A stretch of DNA of 64,000 nt. Source: Toxorhynchites rutilus septentrionalis. Lineage: Eukaryota > Arthropoda > Insecta > Diptera > Culicidae. Shown here piece after piece: positions 33,964 to 45,517 of this stretch. The stretch covers positions 283,127,803 through 283,191,802 of the forward strand of contig NC_073745.1 of NCBI RefSeq assembly GCF_029784135.1, written 5' to 3'. Numbering within the stretch: position 1 is the first letter of the stretch; each line of letters starts with the position of its first letter. The translations under genes and the position numbers were made by a program. Below the pieces are notes generated by a model, which was not told the DNA's origin, ran no database searches, and saw nothing but the letters and a program-made list of their open reading frames with translations.

Positions 33964-35376
33964 CAAGAGAGATAATCATTGCAAGGAGGGGCCATGTTTG
34001 CATCAATTGCTGTAAAATTGTCTTTAATACTGGAAGCATTGAGATGACAAGGGTTCTGATGGAGTCGGAAACATTAAAACACGTGAAGATTTGATCCAAA
34101 AGGTCAGACAACTTTATAAATCCCGATTGGGAAGTTGAGCTTGACGGCGAAACAGGGACAGTTGGGGTTTTTGATGTCCCCTCGAGTGCTGGGTCGTTCG
34201 AAGGTGAACTATTCCAACGGAAGCCAGGAGGAACCTGATTTTGCTTGTCCGCTGCACTCGATATTTTAGGCATGCTAACAGGGGGTATCACCGATGGAAC
34301 TTGTCGTTGAAGTTTGGGAGTGGTCACATTTTTGCGCCGGGGATTCCCTTGGAAAATGAACGGTGTGCCCTCTTCAGCTGTGTCCGCTTCTACTTCGTCA
34401 ACTGGCAACGTGGAGAAGACATTGTGTGTGGGGATTGGTTGTTCTTGTTGTTGTTCGGCCGGTGGAGAAGCGTCCTTTAAAATTTCCGCAAAAGTACGCT
34501 TAGAGCGTTCCTTCAAAGAGCGTTTTTGTTTCTCCCAGTGACTCTTGTAAGTTTCACAAGCCAAGAGCACATGTGGAATTCCTCTGCAATATGGACACTT
34601 TTGCTCAGTCGCACTGCAAGATTTACCCACATGTTGCTCTTCGCAAGTGGCACAGCGCTCCTTGTTGGCACAATAAGCTGAAGTGTGACCAACTGACTTG
34701 CATTTTTGCCTAGTTGTCGGCATTCTAAGATTTTGATTTTCATCAAAGGTAGTTTTTTAAATCTACCATCTCCTTCTATAATTGATTCGCTCGTCAGACC
34801 CGTTTCGGTTATCACTCCCGAGATTTCTACGTCATGGGAAGGCACGTAGACACGATACTCTAGGGTAAATCTCTGGTCGACGACAATATCGTTTGCTTCT
34901 TTCCGATTATCCACGACAACACGCAGTTTGGTCGGTCTAACTTTTGAAATTTCTTTCACGGAGGAGTATCTTGTCAGATCTTTCATGATCTGAATAACAT
35001 TAAGCGCTTTTCCGTTTGGCTTAGGCCTGAGGAAAACAACCCATGGACCAGTTCCAAGTGCATCTTCCGGATAGACCTTGACACGTGGAGAGGTGATAAC
35101 ATGAGAAGGAGATGACGTGGATTGGGTGGGATCGGTGACAACAGGGAGGGGAGGTGGGATCGAAGGAAGGGCGGAAGTGCTAGGGGATGGAGAGGAGTGA
35201 GTGGCAGACTTTTTAGAGGGGGGCTTGGTGGAGTTAGCTGACTCGTCCCCGGACGAAGCATCTCCTGTTAAAGTAACGCGTTTAAGTGTTTTCGCTGTTC
35301 CTTTTTTGTTATTTTTTACTAACATTGGGGAGTCATCGTCAGAGATCTCCATATTTGGAGACCCCCCTTCTGACAT
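33956..35376 (-). pseudogene. LINE ORF1 (gag-like RNA-binding protein)
   Basis: It starts MSEGGSPNMEISDDDSP at 35376, with a Ser/Pro/Thr-rich N-terminus (about residues 50-110) and a conserved gag core (GTGPWVVFLRPKPNGKALNV, YSSVKEISKVRPTKLRV). Three Cys/His knuckles follow in a different frame: KCKSVGHTSAYC (first Cys lost), CATCEEQHVGKSC and CPYCRGIPHVLLAC. Between the core motif KILECRQL and the first knuckle, related gags have several dozen more residues. Here the two are directly adjacent and out of frame, so an internal deletion plus frameshift near 34.73 kb is inferred. The normal role is to bind element RNA in a ribonucleoprotein. Confidence 0.85.
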
Positions 35377-36699
35377 TCTACAATTTGTACTTATAATCTA
35401 ATGTATTTAAAAATAATAATAAAAAAAAAATAAAATAGAAAAAAAGGATTAAATATATTAATTTTTATTCACCCAATTGTACACCAGTGCAGATAAACTG
35501 GCAACCGATGCTTGCTTCCCAATCGGTTGATCGCGCTCGGCACAATTGAATGTGTGTCGCACACTACCACACACAGTCGCCGGTGGTCGTTGAATCGCAC
35601 TGTATGCGAATGAGTTGTAAGTGCGACGAGGATGGCGGCTCCTCCTCAATCGGATGATCACGCGCAAAGAATAGCTGCAATTATGAGTCGGCCAACGGCA
35701 CTTCACCACACTATCCACGGTATGCGCAATCACACTGGTATTGGTGTGTACACGCGCGATATAATGCCAGCAATGGCGATGATACAGCAGAAACCAATCA
35801 CTTTTCCAGCTCTGCTGAAATGATTTCCCGGTTTGTACACTGTCCAATGTTCCGCGGTGACAACCACGCGCGACGTGAGAAAAAAAAACCCCAAACGAAA
35901 GAAGGAGAATAAAAACACTTGTCCGGTTTTGTAGCTAACGAGACCAATCGAATATCCGGAGTCGCAACAATCACGTCTGGCTACCACAAACTTTAGACAT
36001 GGAATGATTTATCAGAGTTGCTTCCCCTCTTAAATAGATTCCCGAAAATATCACAATAAAATAAGTACAACGAAAAATTTCGCACGTAAAAACTCATGGG
36101 TATAGCTTTGTACACAAAAAAGGCAATGATATTTTATTAACCACACACTTTCAAAAATAGTTGAATGTCCAAATAAAAATACCTCTATGTGTGAAAATTT
36201 CTTCTGATCATGGTATAATAATAGCTTCGAATGACAATGAATAATATATTTGAAAGCAAGAATTAACCAGGCAAATGTAATGCAACTGGTAAAAGTATAC
36301 CGTCAGATGCACGCTAAAGGCCCATTTATACGTTGCTAGTAGCTGGCTTCACAATGAGCAGCTACTGACCCGGTGAACTCGCTTGACAAATGGTTGACTC
36401 GCCTTGTCCGTTCACACAATGTGAGCTGCTGGCAAGAAACTAGATACTACGGCACAGGTTTTCCAGAGATGCCAGGCGGTTTTTCAAATGTCCATCAAAT
36501 CGTCAGAAACAGCAATCAGATCCGAATTTGTCAGATGATTGATCCGAAATCGACTTCTTTATTGGCAGTTTTCGTCTTAGATTTTCAGTTGAATTTATCA
36601 TTACACAATTTTATCGCTAAACACACACTGGCCGTGTTTAAAAATACTTTGTGCTGAATTTCTTTGAACTGAAGGTACTATCCGGAAAAAGCAGAAAGA

Positions 36700-37080
36700 A
36701 AAAAGGATTCGGTCCAGGAATTGGATGCAAAAAAAAGGAGCAACAAATACAATATTGAAGTAACTCTACGATGATGATCCCCGAGAGTACAGAGCAGTGT
36801 TAAGAATAACACCTGAAAAAGTGAAAAAACTGTTGGATTTAATTGCTCCACAAATACAACGCAAGATACACTCATGAGGGATGCTATACCTACATAAGTG
36901 AAACTAGAAATGTTGTACCTTTCTTCTGGAATATCGTTCAGATTATTGTCGATATTTTTTTAGAATCTCGAAAGCATCCATAGCTAAAATAATTCCGAAA
37001 GTATGTAGTGCTACAAATGGCAGTCTAAAAGATTTTTCAAATTTTGAATTATTTCGCCTTGACAGCAGCTTCGTGTACCA
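36700..37080 (+). pseudogene. PIF/Harbinger (HARBI1-like) transposase fragment
   Basis: Plus-strand blocks in shifting frames read DDPREYRAVLRITPEKVKKL, LDLIAPQIQRK, DTLMRDAIP, KLEMLYLSSGISFRLLSIFF, then RISKASIAKIIPKVCSA. This order matches the N-terminal HTH region of HARBI1-like transposases (F/Y-R-x-x-LRM...DT-MR-AIP...L-FLATG-S+-SL...RIS+-TI). At least two frameshifts and a stop are present, and the catalytic DDE part is not found. I judge homology from memory of the family pattern. Confidence 0.7.
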
Positions 37081-38009
37081 ATTTGTGAAATGAAAATGAT
37101 AGTAGATTTGCAGGAGGAATAAATACGCCTCAAAAACTAAAATAATGAATGAAAATCTACTTTTTTAAATGGAATATGTATTCTGTTTTTTAGAACAATA
37201 CTTTTTTTGGAAGTTGTGAGTGAATTTCGAATGAAAATTGTGCCCGATAATGATTTTATATTTAGAATCCCAAGAAAACTATCTCAAAAAGAAAACGTGC
37301 CCCACCAGCGTGCAAAACAAAATAAAATGAGTAAAAAAACTTTTTAAGTTAAACGGTTTATTTGTGATTAAACATAATAATGTACTAAAAGCTAGAGAAA
37401 ATAATTAGGCAAGTTGCAGTTAGTAGTTATCACACCTCTCCTTCATTAGTCTAGGGCATTGATAAGACTAAAATAAAATAGTGGGACATATGATGAAATC
37501 ACTAATTGTGGATAATGAAAATGAATGGATTTTATAATTTAAAAAGTTTTTGTTTACTCATTTTATTTTCTAGTTTTTAGTACATTATCTGTTTCATTAG
37601 AATATTTCTCTACAATAAAGGCATTGTACTGTATTCTATCAGTCAAAAAATTTCATTTGATACCGATATTGAGTAGATTGCAGAAAATACATAGTGTGTT
37701 CTCCAAGTCAAGTTCGTTGGTTTGATACACATATCTCAATCAACCTTTTTTTTGAGATGATATGGAATCAGCGATTTTGAGCGGAGGCCAAATTGGATTT
37801 TTCAAGATAAGCAGTTTTAAAATGACAGCAGTTCCTATCCGGTCAGTTCCTATTGGTCAAATTTCTATTACTGTGGGACAATCCTACAGACATACATACA
37901 TACATACGAACAGTTCAAGCTAAATAAAACCGTTTAATAAAGTATATTGCTATTTTGTGATTGCGGCCATCTTGGATTTTAATTTTTCATGATCTACTGT
38001 GATCTACTA

Positions 38010-38760
38010 TTCAAGCCCTTTCATTTGATACCCATATTAATGGTGTTTTGACATAATATGTAGTCCGCCATTTGGTAGAATTTTGATGGATTTGCATTTT
38101 TCACAAATAACCGTGTTCTGCTAGTCAATCCCTTTCATTTGATACCCATTGTTACGGGGGTTTCGGAGGTTCTATTCAGCACGCGTTTTTATCAATGTAT
38201 AGCGAGCTCAAAGCTGTATTTATTAAGAGAAACAATAATTAAACAAGAACTTTACATTATTAGGTTTTACCTACATTTGATCTCCTCGTTTTAAATTCAA
38301 AGCACGACAGGATGATTCAATTATTTAACAATTTGGGAATTCAACTTTATTTTGGGTTCTATCTCTACTCCTTTTTTGTGATTAGCAAAGAATGTGTGGT
38401 ACGAGAGAAGTTTTCAGAATGACAGTGATGACAGCTAGCTGTCAATGATTGTCTGGGTGCGTCATGGAGTGGCACCGTCCGGATGCGCAGGTTCAGATCA
38501 AGTCATCAGTGGCGTAGTTTGCTTCCCCCCAACACCCATATTAATGAAGTTTTGGGAAACTATGTAGTCCGCCATTTAGTAGTGGCAGCCATCTTGGATT
38601 TGCATTTTTCTTAAATAACTGTATTCTGCTAGTCAAGCCCTTTCATTTGATACCCATATTGATGGGGTTTTGGAAAACCCACATTGATGAGGTTTTGAGG
38701 AAGAAAGGGATCCGCCATTTTGTAGCGGCCTCTATCTTGGATTTACAAGATAATGAAATA
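38010..38760 (+). repeat. Diverged 114-bp tandem repeat
   Basis: The unit CCCTTTCATTTGATACCCAT, continuing ATTAATGGGGTTTTG, then TAGTCCGCCATTT and CATCTTGGATTTGCATTTTT, recurs at about 38018, 38132 and (after an inserted LTR) 38639. A weaker copy lies at about 37660-38000. Consecutive units are 114 bp apart. Confidence 0.75.
38150..38534. mobile_element. Solo LTR (385 bp) with 5-bp target duplication
   Basis: The segment begins TGTTACGGGGG and ends CCCCCCAACA, so it has TG...CA termini with a TGTT/AACA inverted tip. CCCAT flanks it on both sides (38145-38149, 38535-38539). Removing it restores the 114-bp repeat unit (GATACCCATATTAATG). No internal retroviral-type coding region is present, so it is a recombined solo LTR. 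A 5-bp duplication fits Ty3, Ty1 or BEL types. Confidence 0.8.
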
Positions 38761-39788
38761 CGCAGTTTTGTAATGACTACAGAGATAAAGGTGTGTTCCA
38801 AATTTCAGATCAATCGGTCAACAAGAAGGGGGTCAAATTTCTACTAATGTGGGACATGTTACAAACATACAAACAGATTACAGGGCAAGCTAAATAAAAC
38901 CGTTTAATAACAACGATTCCGCTTAGAAACTATGAGGGTTTTATTTGTTTTTTCAATAATTTTCAAGTCTATAATAATCTTCGCATATTTTCAAATATCT
39001 TAAAAATAGAGACATGTAAAGACAATGTAAAGATTTGGCATCCCTGATTCGAGCGCTAAATTCTGTTTTTGACGTTTTGAGGGATGCGAGTGCGAGTAAA
39101 TTCAAAAAAATTTGAAGTAGCTCGCACGCCGAATCACACATGACACTAACTGGCATGATGTGTTCACACGGTGTGAGTAGCTGTACTGCAGTAACTGACT
39201 AGACCGACTCGTATGCTTACTCGCACCGTCTGAACCCGGCTTAAGGCTCGATCGGGCCTAACTAAACGATCATCTCCTATGTTACAAACTAACCGAGCGA
39301 TCGATAGAACACGGGTTTATTTGCGAGAGACTGTCGTTTCCGACGGCGGTAGGGGAACGATTCGGAATGGTCTTATGCAGAAAAAAACATCAATTTATCC
39401 GAATTTTTTTGACGCTGAACTACGTCTTTCATTAAGGGTGTCAAATCAGAAAACAGGTCACGTTTTTATGAAATAAAGTTAACGTTAATAACTATTTTTG
39501 CCGCGAACGGATTTTGGCGATTTACATACCAAACGAATCGGAAATTCCGTAAGATTTGTTTAATATGCCATACAATAGAATCCCCTGGTTAGTAAATGGT
39601 TAAAATTCATGAAAACTTTAAGTGTTTCTATTTTCCCATACATTTGTTCTGTCCATTTGAGTGCTTTCCCGAACAGAGATATCAATAACGAGCAACTTAT
39701 CGACGACCAACGGAGGGGAAATCGTATGATTTAAAGTCTCCGTGAACAAAGGAAAAGAAGAAGAATGAAGGGGAATACTTGCCTAGAG

Positions 39789-39825
39789 TATAAACAGTGG
39801 ATCTCGCTGAGGCAAACTTTCATTC
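39789..39825 (+). promoter_or_regulatory. Putative Pol II core promoter inside the element
   Basis: TATAAA (39789-39794) lies 33 bp before the A (39822) of TCATTC, a perfect match to the arthropod initiator TCAKTY. The same pair, identically spaced, is at 48321-48357 in the sister copy. Downstream sequence is not conserved between the two. Confidence 0.45.
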
Positions 39826-40121
39826 GGCATCGGACTGTTGAGCAATCCAGTTCACTTTGCTTTCGCTGCGCTTCGATCTAAGATTGGACCTCACCAGTGG
39901 TAATCCAGCTTGGAAATCGTCGTTTGATTTTTCGGTTCGTTTTTCGCGTTATTCGTATCGTGTGTTCTTCTTTCCGCGTCATAAATTGGACGCTTCGCGT
40001 AATGTGCGATGAGCAAGAAGAAGAGGTAGGCAGGCTTGAGCCCTGAAAGAACGAACGCATTGCCAGGGGCAATAAAATTTCGAGGTAAGCGTCATCTAAT
40101 GATGCACGCGGTGTTGGTGCA

Positions 40122-40364
40122 GTGAAAAGCGCTCGCACTGAACCGAGCCTTCGCAAATGTGACACCGCACCGAACAACAGCGAAGTAGGCGATTTCGGCG
40201 CGTCGGTCGAAAATGTAAACGCCCAGGCAGCAACCAAAATCATGCTCCCCCCGCTGGTGGTGAAGGCGGTCGCTCTTGACAAACTCATCAGCGAATTCGC
40301 ATCGATGGGTGTTACAGCAGAGTACAAGCTGTGTGGCATAATTCAGTCTTTTTCCAAGCAGTGA
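40122..40364 (+). pseudogene. Fragment resembling Jockey-type gag (pre-C2HC region)
   Basis: The 80-codon open frame includes KIMLPPLVVKAVALDKLISE and FASMGVTAEYKLCGI. This resembles the start of the pre-C2HC region of insect Jockey-type gag proteins (PPIVVK...L...YKL-RI). The frame ends soon after, and no zinc knuckles or reverse transcriptase follow. An upstream ATG near 40000 (MCDEQEEE) may be its old start. It sits in the unique interior of a GACGTAG-ended element, which suggests capture, or insertion followed by loss. The family call is from memory of the motif. Confidence 0.45.
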
Positions 40365-41244
40365 ACATTGTTTATTTTCTGCGTTCATAAGGTCTTCGTT
40401 GGTGCCTTTGAGAATGCATCAATGCATTAAACTGACGTTATGGCGAAGCAGACGTTAAGGTTGTGCACCAAAAAATTATTTGGGAATACCAAGCATCTTG
40501 AATGTCTTACCGGAATGTTATAAGTTATTTGGGTTCACGTGCCAGTCGCAAAACTACCTTCAACTAGGACTGCATTTGCGCTAATATTGATCATAATGAA
40601 GCATTGCTACTGTTTTCGAGGTTGTTATTAACAAAAAGAGTTTATTTCTCTTGTTTAGTCATCAAGAAAGTAAATGTTCTGGAATTTTGTATGTGATAAG
40701 GTTTCGCTTACCAGTAGCAAAACTTCCTCCACTAAGGGTGACAGCTGCGCTTCTCTCGAGTATGAGAAAGTAATGCAACTCTTTTCGAGGCCAGTAATAT
40801 TAACAGAAGCGATACTTGCAAGTGTTGTCATTGTTGTTGTTTACATGCGGTGCCAAAGATATATTGATGTAGTTATGAGATATGGAATAATGGTGCTGGT
40901 GCAATATGTATATAATCGACTGTAGCCGAGTCTATGTCAATTTCGAAAAAGGCCACCGGAATAGCCTTCGAGGTAAATTTTCAATGCATTGACATGAAAT
41001 AAATTGCGACATACGATTGTTTTGCGAGGGCAAGAATCAATCATCAATCAATTACCGTCAACTGATTCTACAATGAAAAAAACAATTTCGGAGATTATTC
41101 TACTAAGCAGTTGCTTCTAAAATTTCACAGCATTATAGAATAATATCCGAAGGTATAAATGAGCAACTTATATAAAATAACAGCGTAGTTCTACGTCAAC
41201 AATGCGGTCGTATCTTGGACACAACCTCCTATAATTTTTTTGTT

Positions 41245-42905
41245 TTTTAAAATTTAGCTTGAAAATATATGAATAACCCAAAATTTTCACCCTCTTACCC
41301 TCACCCCAATGTTCTGGAAGAAAGGTAATGAAGATGGTCGAGTTTCGAGCGACATAGCATGCGCTGCCATAACTATTTCGCAAATAGTGACGTCAGTCGC
41401 TGTGTTTATCTTTGATTGCCCACCGCATCCATGTAAAAATGCTATTTTCAGGAAGTAATTTATCAATTAAAAACGTTCATTTTTGTAGAGCTCCCGCTGA
41501 ATATGAGGCTAATGTGATAGTGTGGAGTGAATATTTGTGAAATCACGCCGAAAAAGACGGATAAAAGTGATATTTTCATGTGCCATTTTCACTGCCCCAC
41601 GTTCATAGAAACAAACGAACTTTCATTATTTTACCGTTATGAAGTTGATGTTTCGAAGGCTCTCAGTGTCGGTGTGTATGTTGTGAGATAATAATCGCCA
41701 ACCAATCAAAATTTCACCGAAAAAGTAACTGCTTTCGAGAACTAAGCATACGACTGCTCTCTGGACTTTTTTACCACATGAATAATCATAAATAAGCCCC
41801 GATATAATTGTCATCTGTTGAAAAACAACCAGTTGAATGATTACATGAGAATTTTGGCTCAAATTATCATACAACCGTGAGTACTTTCAACATTGCTTTG
41901 TTTCTTCCATATACATTCCATATTGAATGCAAATAATTACAACACGATATTTTGCTTGCCAACACAGATAGACTTCGCCTACTGCTCCACCTCCTACCTC
42001 ATTGCCCTCACCCCCTTTATTCAAATACGATTTAGTATTTTTGTATAAATAATATCCAAATAATTCAACCGTCATTCGTTTTTCAAACAGAATCATTGGA
42101 TTTTTCTGTGTATCGTATGATGATAGGACGTGACCAGGACAATGCCATTTTAATATGCCGTGAGCTGTGCTAACAATTAATGGTCGAATGATCAACTATT
42201 CACCTCTATTCTGAAACCCAATTGAGTTAGAACTACCCGAACGGATCGCAATTTTGCATTTTGTAATCCGATTGATGACTCAAGTCCAATCGAGTTATGC
42301 ATCCTAGCCACGCTCTACCGTACCAAACATGTGTTCTATGTAACAGTGTAATAAAATCTTGCATGAAAAGTGGGTTTGATATGAATTTAAATTATGGATA
42401 GAATTTTGGCGGACAGGCAAACAAGTTTATAGAAATCATTATAATGGCGAATAATCATTCACAAATCAACAACGCAGACATTGGCATTGAAAATCGTTGG
42501 GTAGTACCATATTCACCTCAGCTGAGCAAATATTCAATGATCATATTAATGTTCTGCAGTTCTGCAGCTCCGTGAAAAGCAATAAATACATTTGCAAGTC
42601 CGTAATGACAGCAATACGCAGCAATACGACTGTGTTCGAATTCAGTATATTGATATGACAAAATGCACTAATGACGGAATAATGCACTACCAAATTGACC
42701 GGTACATTAGCTCCAATGAAGTTGTCTGGCGAATCTTTGGTTTGCTAATTCTTGAACAGAACCCAGCGTTTATAAATTTAACCGCCCATCTTGAAAACGG
42801 TTAGTGTGTATATTTCATCGAGATACTGCAGTTGAACGTAATTAATATTGATTTCCTATATTTCATTTTTTTACTTTACGACAAAAATATATTTTTACAT
42901 TTTAC
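41245..42905. other. No recognisable feature
   Basis: AT-rich, without ORFs above about 100 codons that resemble a family, and without terminal repeats I could pair. Confidence 0.4.
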
Positions 42906-43068
42906 ATGTAACGGGTGTTAAATAAAAAATGAGAATTTTTTCAATACCTTTCAGTAACTCAAATAAAGAGCGTATAATTTTCTTTCTCCAAGAAAATTGC
43001 TCTTTGGGCTCCCTAGAAACAGTAAGCGTGTTTGGTTTTGCTAGTTTGAATTTGGTCAAAGCAAAGAT

Positions 43069-44000
43069 GGCGTTGAAACAGCACTCCTCGAACGCATTGT
43101 ACGGTTCTACGAAACGCATTTCCAGCAAGGAAAAAAGTTCACGGTGGCACATTTTATGGAAGAAAATGTACCTGTCAGTACGGTATATCGTATCCTGAGT
43201 TCCCTGAACGTAGAGCGGAAGGTCGGAAGTGGTCGTCCGGTGACGATAATGACGAAGCAGAGGAAGACATCGTTAAAGAAGCTGTTTGACAACAAGGACG
43301 CAACCAGCGTGACGCCGGTCGGAAATATGGCTGCTCCCACGCATTGATCCATCGGACCCTCAAGATGGAAGGAATCGTCTGCAGGAAGAAGACGAAGTCG
43401 CCGGAGTACGCGGAGGAGCAGATTGAGACGGTTAAATCACAGTGTCGGTGGATGACCAAAAAATACCGCGAGACGTCTTTCGTTCTGGACGACGAAAGCT
43501 ATTTTCCGCTGTCCAAAACGCATTTCGCATATTATGATAATTACTAATCCAGCGACAAGTCATCCACACCGCCTGAAGTGAAATACAAGTTCAAGCACAA
43601 GTTTGAAAAAAAGATTATGTTGTATATCGCCATTTCCGACCGGGGCATTTCAAAGCCTTGGTTTAAGCCGAGCGGTCTGGCAATCAACCAACAAATCTAT
43701 CGAGAAGAGTGCCTCCATAAAATCCTGCTGCCGTTCCTGAACGAGCATCACGCGGATGGGAAGTACGTCTTCTGGCCGGACAAGGCGTCTTCCCATTACG
43801 CCAAGAAGACGCTGGCGTATCTTGAGGAGAAAAAGATACCGTTCGTGCCGTAACACAACAAATTTGTCCCAGTGCCGCCCAATAGAGGATTTCTTTGGCT
43901 CACTCAGTGCCCTAGTGTATAAACACAATTGGAGGGCCAAGGACACGAAGCAACTGACTACAAGAATCCGGAATTGTATCCGGTATCCCTCAGCCGCATT
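43069..44000 (+). pseudogene. Tc1/mariner-type transposase (DD37E-like), decayed
   Basis: From about 43069 (MALKQ...) the frame continues LLERIVRFYETHFQQGKKFT, then VSTVYRILSSLNVERKVGSG (first HTH and a GRP-like linker) and GCSHALIHRTLKMEGI (second HTH). The catalytic region has FVLDDESYFPL (first Asp), FWPDKASSHYAKKTL (second Asp) and, after a frameshift, QCRPIEDFFGSL (third acidic residue, about 37 residues on). It carries a frameshift near 43.3 kb, a TAA at 43546 and a TAA at 43851. A possible 5' end motif CGGGTGTTAAATAAAAAATG starts at 42911; no matching 3' end was found. Confidence 0.8.
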
Positions 44001-44589
44001 CTAATCTGGCCCTACAGTTGCATTCGCTCAACTTTCATTCACATCCACCCACGACACTTCTCCACGCTCCTCTTTCAACAGATTCTCTTTTGTTGCTCAC
44101 ACTATTTCCCCCAAGAACTTCTCTACATAGAATAGCGGCGTCATCGACAAAATAAAATTTCCTATTTTGGAATATGCTGCAGAATTCGTCAGAAAATAAC
44201 AATAATTCTTCGCTGCACAGCAGGTTAATTCCTTTAGTTTGCGAAAATGAGAAAATTAAAATGAATAACATGACGTTGTACCGGAAAAATATATACTAAG
44301 ACACCCGACACCATCAGCACGAGGGAAAAAATCATCAACGACGGTATTGGTCATACGGTCATACATTGGTCATACGATTATATTCAGAATCTACAAAAAC
44401 ATCGCTAATGAGCAAGCGGGTCTGTCGCAGACGAAAGAACAAAATACTCTCACATGGGAATGTATTCGTGTACAGTACACGACAGTAACAATAAATGTCG
44501 CATGACATTTTCATTGTGTGACTGTAGTTAAAAATTCAATCTCGTGACTGTTACGGGACAATGGAGGCGACAGTCATGAGATAACTGTC

Positions 44590-45135
44590 GTGATACAGTA
44601 CATTTGGTACCCCTGGTCCGGAAACACTCGGCATTCCTTCGCATTGCAGTATGAAAAGTGAGACCCGGAAGCTGTTTGAAGTCTTCGAGAACATATGTTT
44701 CATCGTCCATTATGGTGCATGAACATTTTTGCAAAAACTGGGTGTAGAGCACCTTAGCACGGCTTTTTGCAGTGAAATTTTGTTTATCATCACCTTTTTT
44801 ACTTTGTACGCCTTCAGTCCATGCCTCTGCTTCATTTTTTGTACATATGATTTTGATTTTCCAACCTTTCGAGCCACATTTCTAACTGAAAGGTTGGGAT
44901 GTTTCTCAATAATGGCAACCACCTTTCGGTCCATCTGTCGGAAGCATACTTTTGGATTTGTTCCGCTTCCAACCTTCCGATCCACAGTTAAGCGCTGGTC
45001 AAACGATTTGCACACACTAAACACGGTACTCTTCGGCAGTTTTAGCTTTTTGGCGAGATCGCATACCGACGGTGTTGGATTTTGCTGCCGTTCGCGCAAA
45101 ATGCGTTTGCGTACTTCCACTTGATTCGACGCCAT
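44590..45135 (-). pseudogene. ITmD37E-like transposase, N-terminal part
   Basis: The ATG at 45135 starts MASNQVEVRKRILRERQQNP. Paired-type HTH blocks SVCDLAKKLKLPKSTVFSVC and NLSVRNVARKVGKSKSYVQK follow, with the linker DRKVGSGTNPK between them. After a frameshift near 44.75 kb the first catalytic motif appears (TIMDDETYVLEDFKQLPG, 44.65-44.72 kb). The remaining catalytic domain is lost. The block DDETYV-DF+QLPG is shared with the element at 57.7-59.0 kb, so both belong to the mosquito DD37E group. Confidence 0.8.
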
Positions 45136-45517
45136 TTTACCAAACTGAAGAAGAATGTAAACATGTTGGACATCGAAATAAAGAGGAGGGTTTCAGCTGC
45201 AATGTAAGTGAAATATTTCATTGATTAGTGAAATATTTCATATACTACACTGAAGTGTCCGAAATTTAACGTGGACAGGCTTTAGTCGGATCTGGAATGT
45301 TTTGACAGCGGCTTTCGTTCATAATTCAAGTCATATTGACACAACTGCTACCATATTCAATTTTACACTCACACTTGTGCTAAAAGTATTACAATGCAAC
45401 CAACATTAAAGTTCCAAATTTGAATTCTATTTATATTCTATCAAATATAAGTTCTATTCAGTTCATTGAAACATCAATATCCAACCAATCCATCGAAAAA
45501 TTCTTATTGGAACAAAA

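Larger units (their letters stand above)
29926..36005 (-). mobile_element. Full-length non-LTR retrotransposon, I/Loner group (6,080 bp)
   Basis: A perfect 14-bp target duplication GATTTATCAGAGTT (29912-29925 and 36006-36019) brackets the element. This fixes both ends and shows it is a full-length, target-primed insertion. The 5' UTR spans about 36005-35377. ORF1 (gag) and ORF2 (endonuclease, reverse transcriptase, RNase H) follow. ORF2's ATG overlaps ORF1's stop by 8 nt. The 3' UTR ends in a short TAAATAAAA tail rather than a long poly(A), as in the I group. Both ORFs are broken, so this copy is inactive. The clade name rests on RNase H plus three gag knuckles; LOA is an alternative. Confidence 0.92.
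36318..39241 (+). mobile_element. Probable PIF/Harbinger element, decayed
   Basis: A PIF-type transposase remnant lies at 36.70-37.08 kb. Candidate ends are AGGCCCATTTATACG (36318) and, inverted, AGCCGGGTTCAGACG (39241), with a TAA duplication (36315-36317, 39242-39244) typical of PIF/Harbinger. Both subterminal regions contain TTCACACNNTGTGAG palindromes (about 36413 and 39152). The ends match imperfectly, so the boundaries are tentative. The interior holds 114-bp repeats and a solo LTR. Confidence 0.55.
39405..41240 (+). mobile_element. GACGTAG-ended element, copy with gag fragment
   Basis: The left core GACGCTGAACTACGTC (39411-39426) follows a T-run. The right core GCGTAGTTCTACGTC (41183-41197) is followed by AACAATGCGGTCG and ACACAACCTCC, then a T-rich end. 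Left (39405-39830) and right (40440-41240) parts align well with the copy at 48-49.2 kb. The middle (about 39850-40370) is unique to this copy and includes a retrotransposon gag-like ORF. A TATA + initiator pair lies at 39789-39825. Confidence 0.75.

Noticed and set aside
38010..38760. CRISPR-like array (regular repeats with spacing)
   Set aside because: Repeat units are contiguous 114-bp satellites in an insect nuclear genome, with diverged units rather than unique spacers.
39878..40339. 153-codon minus-strand ORF
   Set aside because: Antisense to the gag-like frame at 40122-40364; no recognisable domain.
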